Source: Firm-04 sp045600205
Lineage (GTDB): Bacteria > Bacillota > Clostridia > Oscillospirales > Ruminococcaceae
DNA: 64,000 bases
Assembly (NCBI GenBank): GCA_045600205.1
Contig: JAZRXM010000029.1
Coordinates: 62,001-126,000 of the forward strand
Direction of reading: 5' to 3'
Below, one piece after another: positions 34,837 through 44,249 of this stretch. A model generated the notes under the pieces. The model was not told where the DNA came from, searched no databases, and saw only the letters and a list, made by a program, of their open reading frames with translations. Numbering within the stretch: position 1 is the first letter of the stretch; the number at the start of each line of letters is the position of its first letter. A program made the translations under genes and the position numbers.

Positions 34837-37065
34837 ATGCTGCAATCAGAACGGAATCATGGAAGATCTCAATTGGATAGTACCATCGGAATCTGCCTGT
34901 GTACGGCGTTTTCGTGTATGCTGGCGGCGGCGGAGCCGTGTGGGTTTCTGCTGCCGTTGCCGACGGCTCTTGCTGCCTGTCTGCCGCCGCTTTACGCACT
35001 TGCGGCACTTGCGGGTTGCTTGCTGGTCTATTTTCTGACGGGCATTGCGATGAAGATGCCGATTTTGATTTGTGCGGCAGTTCTGGCGACGCTTGCGCGG
35101 TTCGTGCTGAATGAGCGGACTGCCCCGTGGATCGCGGCGGCGGTTGCAGGGGGTACGACCTTGGTTTCTGCGGTGATGTTTGGAGCGGCAGGACTACTGC
35201 ACGGTCGGGAGTGGCTGCTGTGGGGCATTGCTTCTGTTGTGACGGCGTTGCTGGGTTTTTGCGGGGCAAGGGTACGGCTTGGCTGCACGCTCGGGCTGCC
35301 GATGCGGCTGCGCGGTAAGGATGGTTTCTACTGCGGCATCTGTTATATTGCGGCGGGAGCAGCCCTTTGTTCCGCACGGATTTTTTCGGTCAGTCTGGGC
35401 GAGGTGTTGCTTGGTTTTGCGGTGCTTTCCGCTGCAAAACGCTATCATACGGTCGGCGGTATGGTTTGCGGTACTCTTTCGGCTTGCGCATTGCTTCTCA
35501 GCGAAAGCAAAACGGCGGGGCTTGCGGTCATGCTCGGGATTGGCGGCATGGCGGCGGGTGTATTCAGTGCGCAGTGCAAGGGCGTTTTGTTTGCGGGCTT
35601 TCAGAGCATTTGTGCGATTGGTCTGCTGCTGACGGAGCAGCCTGACATTGTTTTGCGCGTGTGGGTCAACATGATGATCGGCGGGGTGTTGTTTTTATTT
35701 CTGCCTGTTTCGCAGCTTGCAGACTGCCTGCTGCAATGGACGGATACCGATACGGATTTGGCGGCACTTGCCGAGGCGCGTATGGAATTTTTGTCCGATT
35801 CGATAGCGGATGTACGCGGCAGTGCGGAGCGGATCGTCAATATGCTGACCCGTACAGAGCCGCTTTATCCGCCGAAAAAGCGTGTGCGGGAGCTGGTGTG
35901 TGCCAAATGTCGCAGCCGAAAGACCTGCTGGGAGGGCGATGCCGCCGCAGATACCAGAAGATGCTTTGAAAAACTGGCATCTGATGCAAAGGCATCTGCG
36001 CCGGAGGGCTGTTTGTCGCCGGAACGGATTACTGAGAGTTTTTACCGTGTTCGCAAGGAAAACATTCTGGCACGTACCGATGCCGCGCGTCTGCGTGATT
36101 CGCAGACGATGCTGTTTTCGCAGATGCACATTGCCGAGGATTTGCTGCGGGATGCGGCGAAACAAGTCGGGCGGGAATACGACAGAGAGCAGTCGCGATA
36201 TGTTGCGGATATTCTGGAACGCTTCGGAATCCCCGTGCGGGCTGCTGCCGTTTCGGGCAGACGCGGTCAGCGCATTACGATGGAATTATATTTGCGTGCG
36301 GGCGAGGAATTAAAAGCCGAAACTGTGACAGAATACTTACAGGACATTTTGCAGCTTTCTCTGATTTGTCGTGAAACAACCATTACTCCCAAGGGTCAGC
36401 GTATGGTGCTGCAAAGTGAGGGCGGTTTCGAGATTCAGACGGCTGCGGCACAGTGCGCTGTTCACGAGGATGAACCCTGCGGAGACTGTTGGGACAGCTT
36501 TTCTGACAGTGAAGGCAATGTGTATCTGGCAATTTCCGACGGTATGGGTACGGGGCGTCATGCGGCGGTGGATTCCCGCATTGTGCTGAACAGTTTTCGG
36601 CAGTTGGTACAATCGGGCATGGAATGCGAAAATGCCGCCCGTATGGTCAACGCCATCATGCTGACGAAATCGGGCGAAGAACGCTTTGCAACACTGGATG
36701 TAGCGAAAATCAACACCGAAAATGCCTCTGCGGTACTATATAAGTACGGGGCGGGTCCGACTTTGCTCAAGCACGGCGACCATGTGACACTTTGTCAGGC
36801 AGCCACGCCGCCTATTGGCATTTTGCCCAAATCCGAGCCGTATTCTACCCGCTTTCAGCTGGAGGACGGCGATTTGCTGTTTTTGCTTTCGGACGGGTTG
36901 GATGATACGCTTTTTCCGTATGTGCGGCAAAAACTGCTTTCGGGAGAGAGCGTGCAGGCTTTGACCCATGCAATCTGCGCAAAAGCACAGCGTGAAGCCA
37001 AAGGTGCGCCGCAGGACGACGTTACTGTACTGGCGGCGGCTGTCTGTTCGGCGTCTGATTTTTAA
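34837..37065 (+). CDS. spoIIE: Stage II sporulation protein E (PP2C phosphatase)
   Basis: A 742-residue SpoIIE-type protein: about ten hydrophobic helices in residues 15-260, a central regulatory region with CAKCRSRKTCW (Cys cluster), and a C-terminal PP2C-type serine phosphatase with Asp metal ligands in AISDGMGTGRHAA and LFLLSDGLDD. In spore formers SpoIIE dephosphorylates SpoIIAA to release sigma-F and also acts at the polar septum. ATG 34837 follows AGAGGAAGA. Spo0A-box matches upstream and dpaB 20 kb away support a sporulating lineage. Confidence 0.9.
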   Translation: MLQSERNHGRSQLDSTIGICLCTAFSCMLAAAEPCGFLLPLPTALAACLPPLYALAALAGCLLVYFLTGIAMKMPILICAAVLATLARFVLNERTAPWIAAAVAGGTTLVSAVMFGAAGLLHGREWLLWGIASVVTALLGFCGARVRLGCTLGLPMRLRGKDGFYCGICYIAAGAALCSARIFSVSLGEVLLGFAVLSAAKRYHTVGGMVCGTLSACALLLSESKTAGLAVMLGIGGMAAGVFSAQCKGVLFAGFQSICAIGLLLTEQPDIVLRVWVNMMIGGVLFLFLPVSQLADCLLQWTDTDTDLAALAEARMEFLSDSIADVRGSAERIVNMLTRTEPLYPPKKRVRELVCAKCRSRKTCWEGDAAADTRRCFEKLASDAKASAPEGCLSPERITESFYRVRKENILARTDAARLRDSQTMLFSQMHIAEDLLRDAAKQVGREYDREQSRYVADILERFGIPVRAAAVSGRRGQRITMELYLRAGEELKAETVTEYLQDILQLSLICRETTITPKGQRMVLQSEGGFEIQTAAAQCAVHEDEPCGDCWDSFSDSEGNVYLAISDGMGTGRHAAVDSRIVLNSFRQLVQSGMECENAARMVNAIMLTKSGEERFATLDVAKINTENASAVLYKYGAGPTLLKHGDHVTLCQAATPPIGILPKSEPYSTRFQLEDGDLLFLLSDGLDDTLFPYVRQKLLSGESVQALTHAICAKAQREAKGAPQDDVTVLAAAVCSASDF

Positions 37066-37184
37066 TGTACAGTGATAATCATCGAAAAAAAAGCGACGTT
37101 TTGATTTTCTTTGTCTGAAACGTATAAAAGATAAAGTTGAAATTGGGGAAAAAGCAGAAATTTTAGTCTTGTTTGAAGAAAGAC

Positions 37185-37213
37185 TTGAAACATCTTGCAA
37201 GATATGTTAAAAT
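37185..37213 (+). promoter_or_regulatory. Sigma-A promoter of the glycogen cluster
   Basis: TTGAAA (37185-37190), a 17-bp spacer, and TAAAAT (37208-37213). A leader of about 115 nt follows before glgB. The remaining 37066-37184 interval holds only weak T-rich sequence with no strong hairpin. Confidence 0.65.
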
Positions 37214-37336
37214 AATCAAAGGGAAAATCAGGCAAGGCTTCCCTGTCCCTGCCCGATTCCGCACAAACCTTCAGAATAAAAGAGAAAGGACAGAGGTTCG
37301 CTTGCCCGAAAACGGCATGAACTTTGGGAAGATGAT

Positions 37337-39346
37337 ATGAAGAATATGACGCAGAATCCAGAGAAAATCACACAGCAAACGCAGGATCCCGATGCGTTCC
37401 CGCTGCACCTTTTTTATCAGGGAAAGAATTTTGAAAGCTGGCGGTTCTTTGGTGCGCACACCGTGAAACGCGGCAGAGGACAGTATACGGTGTTCCGTGT
37501 ATGGGCTCCGAATGCGGTCAGCGTGTCCGTTGTTGGTGATTTTAACGAATGGAACCGCGATGTCAATCCGATGCAGAAAATTGCAGACGGTATCTGGGAA
37601 ACAGAAGTGAAGAAACTTCCGCAGTATACCATCTATAAATACAGCATTCAGACCAAGGCAGGCAAAATTCAGCTCAAAAATGACCCTTACGGTCAGCATT
37701 TTGAAACCGCACCGCAAAACGCCACGAAAATCTACGAGTCCGAATACCAATGGAAAGACAGTGCGTGGCAAAAGCAGAAACAGTCGCAGAATATCTACAA
37801 AAGTCCGATGAATGTGTACGAGGTGCATTTCGCCTCGTGGCGCACGTACCCTGACGGAAATCCGCTCAATTACGTGGAATTTGCCAAGCAAATGATCCCG
37901 TATATGAAATCGCTGTCCTATACGCACATCGAGTTCATGCCGTTGACGGAGTATCCGTTTGACGGTTCGTGGGGCTATCAGGTCACGGGCTACTACGCAC
38001 CGACTTCACGGTTCGGTACCCCCGATGACTTCCGTGCCATGATCGACGCATTTCATCAGGCGGGCATCGGCGTGATCCTCGACTGGGTGCCTGCGCACTT
38101 CCCGAAAGATGCGCAGGGTCTTTACGAATTTGACGGTTCCTGCTGCTATGAGTACACTGATGTGCTGAAACAGGAACACAAAGGCTGGGGTACCCGCGTA
38201 TTTGACTACGGTCGTGCAGAAGTGCGCTCGTTCCTGATTTCCTCCGCCTGCTACTGGCTGGATTCTTTCCATGTGGACGGTCTGCGCGTGGATGCGGTTG
38301 CCTCTATGCTTTATCTGGATTACGACCGCCGCGACGGAGAATGGCGTCCGAACATCAACGGCGGCAGAGAAAACTTAGAAGCTGTGGAATTCCTGAAGGA
38401 ACTGAATCAGGAAGTATTCCGCCGCCACCCCGATGTCCTGATGATCGCAGAGGAATCGACTGCATGGCCGCTGGTCACCAAACCGACCGACATCGGCGGA
38501 CTGGGCTTCAATTTCAAGTGGAATATGGGCTGGATGAACGATATGCTTTCGTATATGTCCATGGACCCGCTGTATCGCTCGTATAATCACGAAAAACTGA
38601 CGTTTTCGTTCTTCTATTGTTTCTCCGAGAATTATGTCCTGCCGATCTCTCATGATGAGATCGTACACGGCAAATGCTCCATGCTCCAGAAAATGCCCGG
38701 CACCTACGAGCAGAAATTCGCGTCTTATCGTGCATTTCTTTGCTATATGTTTGCGCATCCCGGAAAGAAACTTCTGTTCATGGGACAGGAATTCGGACAG
38801 ATGAAGGAATGGGATTACAAATCAGAACTGGATTGGCTGCTGCTCGATTATCCCGCACACAACGGTCTGCTGGAATTCTCGAAAGCACTCAATAAATTCT
38901 ACAAAAACACCCCGCCGCTCTGGCAGGATGACGATTCGTGGAAAGGTTTTTCGTGGATCAGCAATGACGACTATCGTCAGAGCGTGATTGCATTCCGCCG
39001 TATAGATGATGACGGAAACGAACTGATCGTGGTATGTAATTTTGTACCCGTGCAGCGCGAAAATTATAAGATCGGCGTGCCGCAGGAGGGCAGTTATACA
39101 CTCGTGTTTGATTCCGATGATGTCAAGTATGGCGGAAGCGGAAAATCGCTGAAAAAGGTCAAAACCACCGATTTTGAAATGCACGGCTTTGACCAGTCTG
39201 TGACGCTGACCCTGCCGCCGCTTTCCGTACAGTATTACCGCTATACGCCGCGCAAACCGCGTACCAAAAAGGAAACAGCGAAACCGATCGAAGCGGAGGT
39301 GACCACTTCCAAAAAGCGCGGACGTCCGAAAAAATCCGAAACCTGA
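37337..39346 (+). CDS. glgB: 1,4-alpha-glucan branching enzyme (GH13)
   Basis: A 669-residue branching enzyme creating alpha-1,6 branches in glycogen. An N-terminal CBM48 (YTVFRVWAPNAVSVSVVGDF) precedes the GH13 barrel: EFMPLTEYPFDGSWGYQVTG, nucleophile Asp in VDGLRVDAVASML, acid Glu in LMIAEESTAW, and PISHDEIVHGK. A C-terminal beta domain follows. The last 30 residues are a basic, disordered tail containing SKKRGRPKK, which has the GRP core of an AT-hook and is not usual for GlgB. It is first gene of a glgB-C-D-A cluster. Confidence 0.95.
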   Translation: MKNMTQNPEKITQQTQDPDAFPLHLFYQGKNFESWRFFGAHTVKRGRGQYTVFRVWAPNAVSVSVVGDFNEWNRDVNPMQKIADGIWETEVKKLPQYTIYKYSIQTKAGKIQLKNDPYGQHFETAPQNATKIYESEYQWKDSAWQKQKQSQNIYKSPMNVYEVHFASWRTYPDGNPLNYVEFAKQMIPYMKSLSYTHIEFMPLTEYPFDGSWGYQVTGYYAPTSRFGTPDDFRAMIDAFHQAGIGVILDWVPAHFPKDAQGLYEFDGSCCYEYTDVLKQEHKGWGTRVFDYGRAEVRSFLISSACYWLDSFHVDGLRVDAVASMLYLDYDRRDGEWRPNINGGRENLEAVEFLKELNQEVFRRHPDVLMIAEESTAWPLVTKPTDIGGLGFNFKWNMGWMNDMLSYMSMDPLYRSYNHEKLTFSFFYCFSENYVLPISHDEIVHGKCSMLQKMPGTYEQKFASYRAFLCYMFAHPGKKLLFMGQEFGQMKEWDYKSELDWLLLDYPAHNGLLEFSKALNKFYKNTPPLWQDDDSWKGFSWISNDDYRQSVIAFRRIDDDGNELIVVCNFVPVQRENYKIGVPQEGSYTLVFDSDDVKYGGSGKSLKKVKTTDFEMHGFDQSVTLTLPPLSVQYYRYTPRKPRTKKETAKPIEAEVTTSKKRGRPKKSET

Positions 39347-39437
39347 ATTTCAGAATGAAATTTCTATCATAACACAAACAGAATGAAATTAAAATGATGA
39401 ATGTATGAAAGATTTACACGAAGGAGGCTATTTCGTA

Positions 39438-40640
39438 ATGTATATCAAAAAAGAAGTCGTTGCAATGCTGCTTGCAGGCGGTCAGGGAAGCCGTCTGTAC
39501 GCCCTCACACATGACATGGCAAAACCTGCCGTACCGTTTGGCGGCAAATATCGTCTGATTGATTTTCCGCTTTCCAACTGCACTAATTCGGGCATTGATA
39601 CCGTCGGTGTCCTGACACAGTATCAGCCTCTGGTGCTGAATGACTATATCGGCAACGGACAACCGTGGGATCTGGACAAAATGAACGGTGGTGTGCATGT
39701 TCTGCCGCCTTATGAAACTTCAGCAGGTGCTTCATGGTACGAAGGCACCGCCAATGCCATTTACCAGAACATCAGCTTTATCGAGCGTTATGACCCTGAA
39801 TATGTTGTTGTTCTGGGCGGTGACCACATCTATAAAATGGACTATTCCAAAATGGTGGATTTCCATAAGGCAAACAATGCCGACCTCACCATTGCCGTAC
39901 TGGATGTGCCGCTTTCGGAGGCATCCCGCCTGGGCATCATGACCTGTGACAGCGAAATGCGCATCACCGATTTTGAGGAAAAGCCGAAGGAACCGAAATC
40001 CACGCTTGCCTCCATGGGTATTTACGTCTTTACATGGTCAAAGCTCAAGAAATACCTGATCGAGAACGAAAACGCCAACACAGGCTCCAAAGATTTCGGC
40101 AAGGACATCATTCCTGCAATGCTGAAAGCGGATGAGCGTCTGTTTGCGTACACATTTGAGGGCTACTGGAAAGATGTCGGAACACTGGAATCTCTCTGGG
40201 ATGCCAATATGGATATTCTCTCCCCGAATGTTCCGCTGGACCTTTACGACAAGGAATGGAAGATCTATTCCCGCCACGAGCATATGCCGCCGCAGTATGT
40301 CGGACCGTCCGCCGATATTCAGCGTTCCATGATCACGGAAGGCTCGATTATCAACGGAAAAGCTGATAATTCCGTGTTGTTCCGCGGTGTTACGCTGGAG
40401 GAGGGCGCCGTAGTGCGTTACAGCATCATCATGCCCGGTACCGTCATCAAGGCGGGCGCGGTCGTGGAATATGCGATCATCGGTGAAAACTGTGTCATTG
40501 AGAAAAATGCGCACATCGGCGGAAATCCTGAGGATTATCCCAACCGCGATGAGTGGAGCATTGCAGTTGTCGGACACAATATCCGCGTCAGCGAGGGCAA
40601 AGCCATCGCACCCAAACAGATTCTCTCTGAGTCGATATAA
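39438..40640 (+). CDS. glgC: Glucose-1-phosphate adenylyltransferase, catalytic subunit
   Basis: A 400-residue ADP-glucose pyrophosphorylase. The nucleotide-binding loop LLAGGQGSRLYALT and the substrate Lys region PAVPFGGKYRLIDFPLSNC are intact, and a left-handed beta-helix C-terminus follows (SVLFRGVTLEEGAVV). It makes ADP-glucose for GlgA. ATG 39438 lies ten bases after AAGGAGG (39421-39427); an upstream in-frame ATG at 39405 has no site. The next gene, glgD, encodes its partner. Confidence 0.95.
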   Translation: MYIKKEVVAMLLAGGQGSRLYALTHDMAKPAVPFGGKYRLIDFPLSNCTNSGIDTVGVLTQYQPLVLNDYIGNGQPWDLDKMNGGVHVLPPYETSAGASWYEGTANAIYQNISFIERYDPEYVVVLGGDHIYKMDYSKMVDFHKANNADLTIAVLDVPLSEASRLGIMTCDSEMRITDFEEKPKEPKSTLASMGIYVFTWSKLKKYLIENENANTGSKDFGKDIIPAMLKADERLFAYTFEGYWKDVGTLESLWDANMDILSPNVPLDLYDKEWKIYSRHEHMPPQYVGPSADIQRSMITEGSIINGKADNSVLFRGVTLEEGAVVRYSIIMPGTVIKAGAVVEYAIIGENCVIEKNAHIGGNPEDYPNRDEWSIAVVGHNIRVSEGKAIAPKQILSESI

Positions 40641-40655
40641 AGGAAGGTGAACATC

Positions 40656-41780
40656 ATGAGCAATAATCAGAATATCTTGGGTCTGGTATTTGCCAGCATC
40701 CATGACGAAGCAATTTTTGACTTAACGAAACACCGCACCATGGGTTCCGTACCGTTTGGCGGACGTTACCGCCTGATTGATTTTCCGTTGTCGAATTTTG
40801 TCAATTCGGGCATTTCGCAGGTCGGCGTCATCACAAAGCGCAATTACGGTTCTCTGCTGGATCACATCGGTTCCGGTCGTGAGTGGGATCTGGCAAGAAA
40901 AATGGGCGGATTGCATCTGCTGCCGCCGTTCAGCCATACCAGTTCCACGCTGTATAACGGCAGACTGGATGCGCTCGGGAATGTGTGGAGTTTTGTAGAG
41001 CACGCACAGGCAGATTACGTGGTGCTTTCCAACTGCGATGTTGTAACGAATATTGATTTTCGTCCCGCAATTGCCGCGCATATCAAGAGTGGCGCAGACA
41101 TCACAGCGATTTACGCAAAGGGCTATTACGACCAGACTGCGGATTCTTCCGCGACCATTTTCGGCATCGGCGGCGATGGCTTTGTCAATGATGTCATGGT
41201 AGATCCGCCCATGACGGGCAACTGCAATCTGGGACTCGATATGTTCATTATGAGCAAGGATTTCCTGCGCAGAATCGTCAAGGAATCCATCAGCCGCGGC
41301 AGAAGCAGCCTCCGCAGAGATATTCTGCTGGATCGCACTGCCGGCTACCGTATCTATGCCTATGAGCATAAGACCTACTTTGCAAAAATCGACTCCCTGC
41401 CGAGTTATTTCAACGCTACACTGGATCTGCTTGACAAATCCAAACGCGATGCCCTCTTTACCAAAACGGCACCGATCTACACCAACACCAAGGATAATGC
41501 CCCCGTTCACTATGGTCTGGAGGCACACATCAAGAATTCCCTCATTGCAGACGGCTGCGTCATTGAGGGCAAGGTGGAAAACTGCGTGCTGTTCCGTGGT
41601 GTCCGTATCGGAAAAGGTTCGGTGGTGCGCGACAGCATCATTACACAGGACAGTGTCATCGGCGCGCGCTGCTCCATTCGTAACGTCATTGCAGACCGCA
41701 ATGTCAATATCGCAGATGAACGTCAGTTGACAGGCTCAAAGGGCTATCCGCTGTTTATCGGGAAAGGAGCAGAAATTTGA
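40656..41780 (+). CDS. glgD: Glucose-1-phosphate adenylyltransferase, GlgD regulatory subunit
   Basis: A 374-residue GlgC homologue. The catalytic loop GGxGxRL is replaced by FASIHDEAIFDLTKHR, while VPFGGRYRLIDFPLSNF and the beta-helix (VLFRGVRIGKGSVVRD) are kept. This matches GlgD, the partner that raises GlgC activity in Firmicutes. The ATG at 40656 follows AAGGAAGGTGA; the GTG at 40647 lies inside that site. glgA follows immediately. Confidence 0.94.
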   Translation: MSNNQNILGLVFASIHDEAIFDLTKHRTMGSVPFGGRYRLIDFPLSNFVNSGISQVGVITKRNYGSLLDHIGSGREWDLARKMGGLHLLPPFSHTSSTLYNGRLDALGNVWSFVEHAQADYVVLSNCDVVTNIDFRPAIAAHIKSGADITAIYAKGYYDQTADSSATIFGIGGDGFVNDVMVDPPMTGNCNLGLDMFIMSKDFLRRIVKESISRGRSSLRRDILLDRTAGYRIYAYEHKTYFAKIDSLPSYFNATLDLLDKSKRDALFTKTAPIYTNTKDNAPVHYGLEAHIKNSLIADGCVIEGKVENCVLFRGVRIGKGSVVRDSIITQDSVIGARCSIRNVIADRNVNIADERQLTGSKGYPLFIGKGAEI

Positions 41781-41824
41781 GCAAGGCTGTTTCATCGGAA
41801 AAAAAGAGAAAGGGAGGCACGCAC

Positions 41825-43261
41825 ATGAATATTTTATATGCATCCAGTGAGGCAAGGCCCTATGTCGCATCAGGCGGTCTTGCTGATGTTGCGGGGGCTT
41901 TGCCTGCCGCACTCAACGCCAAAGGTCACGATTGCCGCGTGGTTATTCCGCTCTATAAGGCAATCGGGGAGGAACTCCGCAAGGACATGAAATTCCTCAC
42001 CTCGATTACCGTGGATGTCGCGTGGAGAAAGCAGTATTGCGGCATTTTCACCGCAAAATACGGCAGCGTTACCTACTATTTCATCGACAATGAGTATTAC
42101 TTCAAGCGCGACGGCATTTACGGTTTCTATGATGATTGCGAGCGATTCGTATTTTTCAGCCGCGCTATTCTGGAAATGCTCCGTGTCATTGATTTCAAGC
42201 CTGATGTGCTGCACTGTAACGACTGGCAGACCGCACTCACCCCTGTATACTACCAGATTTTCTACAAGTATCAGGAGGGCTTTGATAACATTCACACGGT
42301 CTTTACCATTCACAACATCGCATATCAGGGTGTTTATGGCAAAGAGGTCATCAACGAACTGATGGGTATTCCGATGTATCATACGAATTTGCTGGAATAT
42401 GACGGCAATGTCAACATGATGAAGGGTGCCATCGAAACCGCTGATAAAATTACAACGGTCAGCCCGACCTACGCATGGGAGATTCTCGACCCGTGGTACA
42501 GTCATGGTCTTGATCGTGCTTTGAACAGCAAACAGTATAAACTGACGGGATTTTTAAACGGCATTGACGTGAACGGCTATGACCCTGCCTCCGATGAGGC
42601 ACTGACTGCGCCATATGCGCATTTTGACATCAACAATATGAAAGGCAAGGCAGCCTGTAAAAAGGCTCTGCTGGAAGAACTGGGATTGCCGGAGGATGAT
42701 GCACCGCTGATCGGTATTTGCTCAAGATTTGTGGCGCACAAGGGCATTGATCTCATCCGCTATGTCTTTGAGGAAATGCTGCACGAGGGTCTGAAATTTG
42801 CGGTGCTCGGCAGCGGCGAGCGTGTTTACGAGGATTTCTTCAAGGAAATGGCATGGCGGTATCCGAAGCAGGTCAGCGTGACATTGGGCTTTATCCCGCA
42901 GCTTTCCCGCCGTATCTACGCGGGCTGCGATATGTTCCTGATGCCCTCACAGAGCGAGCCGTGCGGTCTGGCGCAAATGTACGCCATGCGTTACGGTACC
43001 ATGCCGATTGTCCGTGAAACAGGCGGTCTGAAAGACTCTGTCAAGGACGCAGGCGATGCGGACGGCACAGGCTTTACATTCAAAACCTACAACGCTCATG
43101 ATATGCTGGGTGCGTGTATTCGCGCAAAATCTGCATACGAGGACAAAAAACGCTGGGCGGAGATCCAAAAGAATGCGATGTCCCGTGATTTCAGCTGGGC
43201 AAATTCTGCCGAGCTGTATCTGGGACTCTATCGTGAACTGGAAAGCTGGAATCAGGTCTGA
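41825..43261 (+). CDS. glgA: Glycogen synthase (ADP-glucose, GT5)
   Basis: A 478-residue GT5 glycogen synthase. KxGGLADV is replaced by VASGGLADVAGALP (Ser where most have Lys), and SRFVAHKGIDLI plus PSQSEPCGLAQMYAMRYG mark the C-terminal GT-B domain. ATG 41825 follows AAAGGGAGG. A TTG at 41777 also has a good site (AAAGGAGC), overlaps the glgD stop and would add 16 residues; the family start favours ATG 41825. The Lys-to-Ser change in the substrate loop is worth checking. Confidence 0.93.
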   Translation: MNILYASSEARPYVASGGLADVAGALPAALNAKGHDCRVVIPLYKAIGEELRKDMKFLTSITVDVAWRKQYCGIFTAKYGSVTYYFIDNEYYFKRDGIYGFYDDCERFVFFSRAILEMLRVIDFKPDVLHCNDWQTALTPVYYQIFYKYQEGFDNIHTVFTIHNIAYQGVYGKEVINELMGIPMYHTNLLEYDGNVNMMKGAIETADKITTVSPTYAWEILDPWYSHGLDRALNSKQYKLTGFLNGIDVNGYDPASDEALTAPYAHFDINNMKGKAACKKALLEELGLPEDDAPLIGICSRFVAHKGIDLIRYVFEEMLHEGLKFAVLGSGERVYEDFFKEMAWRYPKQVSVTLGFIPQLSRRIYAGCDMFLMPSQSEPCGLAQMYAMRYGTMPIVRETGGLKDSVKDAGDADGTGFTFKTYNAHDMLGACIRAKSAYEDKKRWAEIQKNAMSRDFSWANSAELYLGLYRELESWNQV

Positions 43262-43266
43262 ATACG

Positions 43267-44172
43267 ATGAATGAAATCATACTGCGCACGCCCGCCAAGG
43301 TCAATCTTTCTCTGGATATCACGGGAAAACGTGCAGATGGCTATCACACTTTACGCTCGGTGTTTCAGGCAGTGGACTGCTACGACACGCTGAAAATCAC
43401 GCACACAGAGGCAAATGCGCCACTTGCTCTGACCTGCTCAGAGGCGGGCATCCCCTGCGACGAACACAATCTGGTCTATCGGGCAGCGGTGATGCTGTTG
43501 GGGGAGCAGCCCTGCGGCATTTCGATGCATCTGGAAAAGCAGATTCCCTCGCAGGCAGGCATGGGCGGTGGCAGTTCTGACTGCGCGGCTGCATTGCTTG
43601 GTATCCGCAAATTGCTGGATTTGGACGTATCTGATGCAAAGCTGCTGGAAATGGCAGCAAAACTCGGCGCAGATGTTCCGTTTTTTCTCTGCGGCGGAAC
43701 GGCTGTTGCGGAAGGAATCGGGGAGCAGCTCACACCCCTTGCGGACGTACCGGAACGCACTCTGGTACTTGCCAAGGGCAATGAGGGCGTTTCTACACCC
43801 GAAGGCTATCGAAAGCTGGATTTGCTGGAAGATTCGCTGCCGATGTACACAGATGCGGTGCTGGAAAAGCTGTGCGATCCTCAGCCGCAAAGATTGTTTA
43901 CGGTCTGTGGCAATGCGTTTGATGCAGTGACGAAGCTGCGGGAAATCAAGCGGATTCGTCTGGTGATGAGCAGCTGCGGTATCAATCCCGTGTTATCGGG
44001 GAGTGGTGCGGCGGTGTTTGGCGGATGCGAAATGCAGTCACAGGCGGAGCATTTGGCGAAGCTGCTTGCAGGAATGTCGTTTGTACGGATTTGCAAAACG
44101 GTGCCGCACGGCGTACAGATGCAGACGTCAGACGGCGCATGGGAAAATTTATCCGTTAAAATCAAGGAATAA
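43267..44172 (+). CDS. ispE: 4-diphosphocytidyl-2-C-methyl-D-erythritol kinase
   Basis: A 301-residue GHMP kinase of the non-mevalonate (MEP) isoprenoid pathway, phosphorylating CDP-ME. It opens TPAKVNLSLDITGKRADGYH, has the GHMP ATP loop PSQAGMGGGSSDCAAALLG, and the C-terminal LSGSGAAVFGGCE. It starts five bases after the glgA stop, so it probably ends the glycogen transcript although functionally unrelated. A shared terminator separates it from convergent groL. Confidence 0.94.
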   Translation: MNEIILRTPAKVNLSLDITGKRADGYHTLRSVFQAVDCYDTLKITHTEANAPLALTCSEAGIPCDEHNLVYRAAVMLLGEQPCGISMHLEKQIPSQAGMGGGSSDCAAALLGIRKLLDLDVSDAKLLEMAAKLGADVPFFLCGGTAVAEGIGEQLTPLADVPERTLVLAKGNEGVSTPEGYRKLDLLEDSLPMYTDAVLEKLCDPQPQRLFTVCGNAFDAVTKLREIKRIRLVMSSCGINPVLSGSGAAVFGGCEMQSQAEHLAKLLAGMSFVRICKTVPHGVQMQTSDGAWENLSVKIKE

Positions 44173-44200
44173 ACGGCGTTTCTTTCGATTTACACAAAAA

Positions 44201-44240
44201 AACTCCCCGTTGTATTGCACAACGGGGAGTTTTCTTTTTT
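44201..44240. terminator. Bidirectional terminator between ispE and groL
   Basis: A perfect 13-bp stem, AACTCCCCGTTGT (44201-44213) with ACAACGGGGAGTT (44219-44231), is flanked by A residues on the left and T residues on the right, so it can terminate both convergent units. Confidence 0.92.
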
Positions 44241-44249
44241 ATTTGCGGA

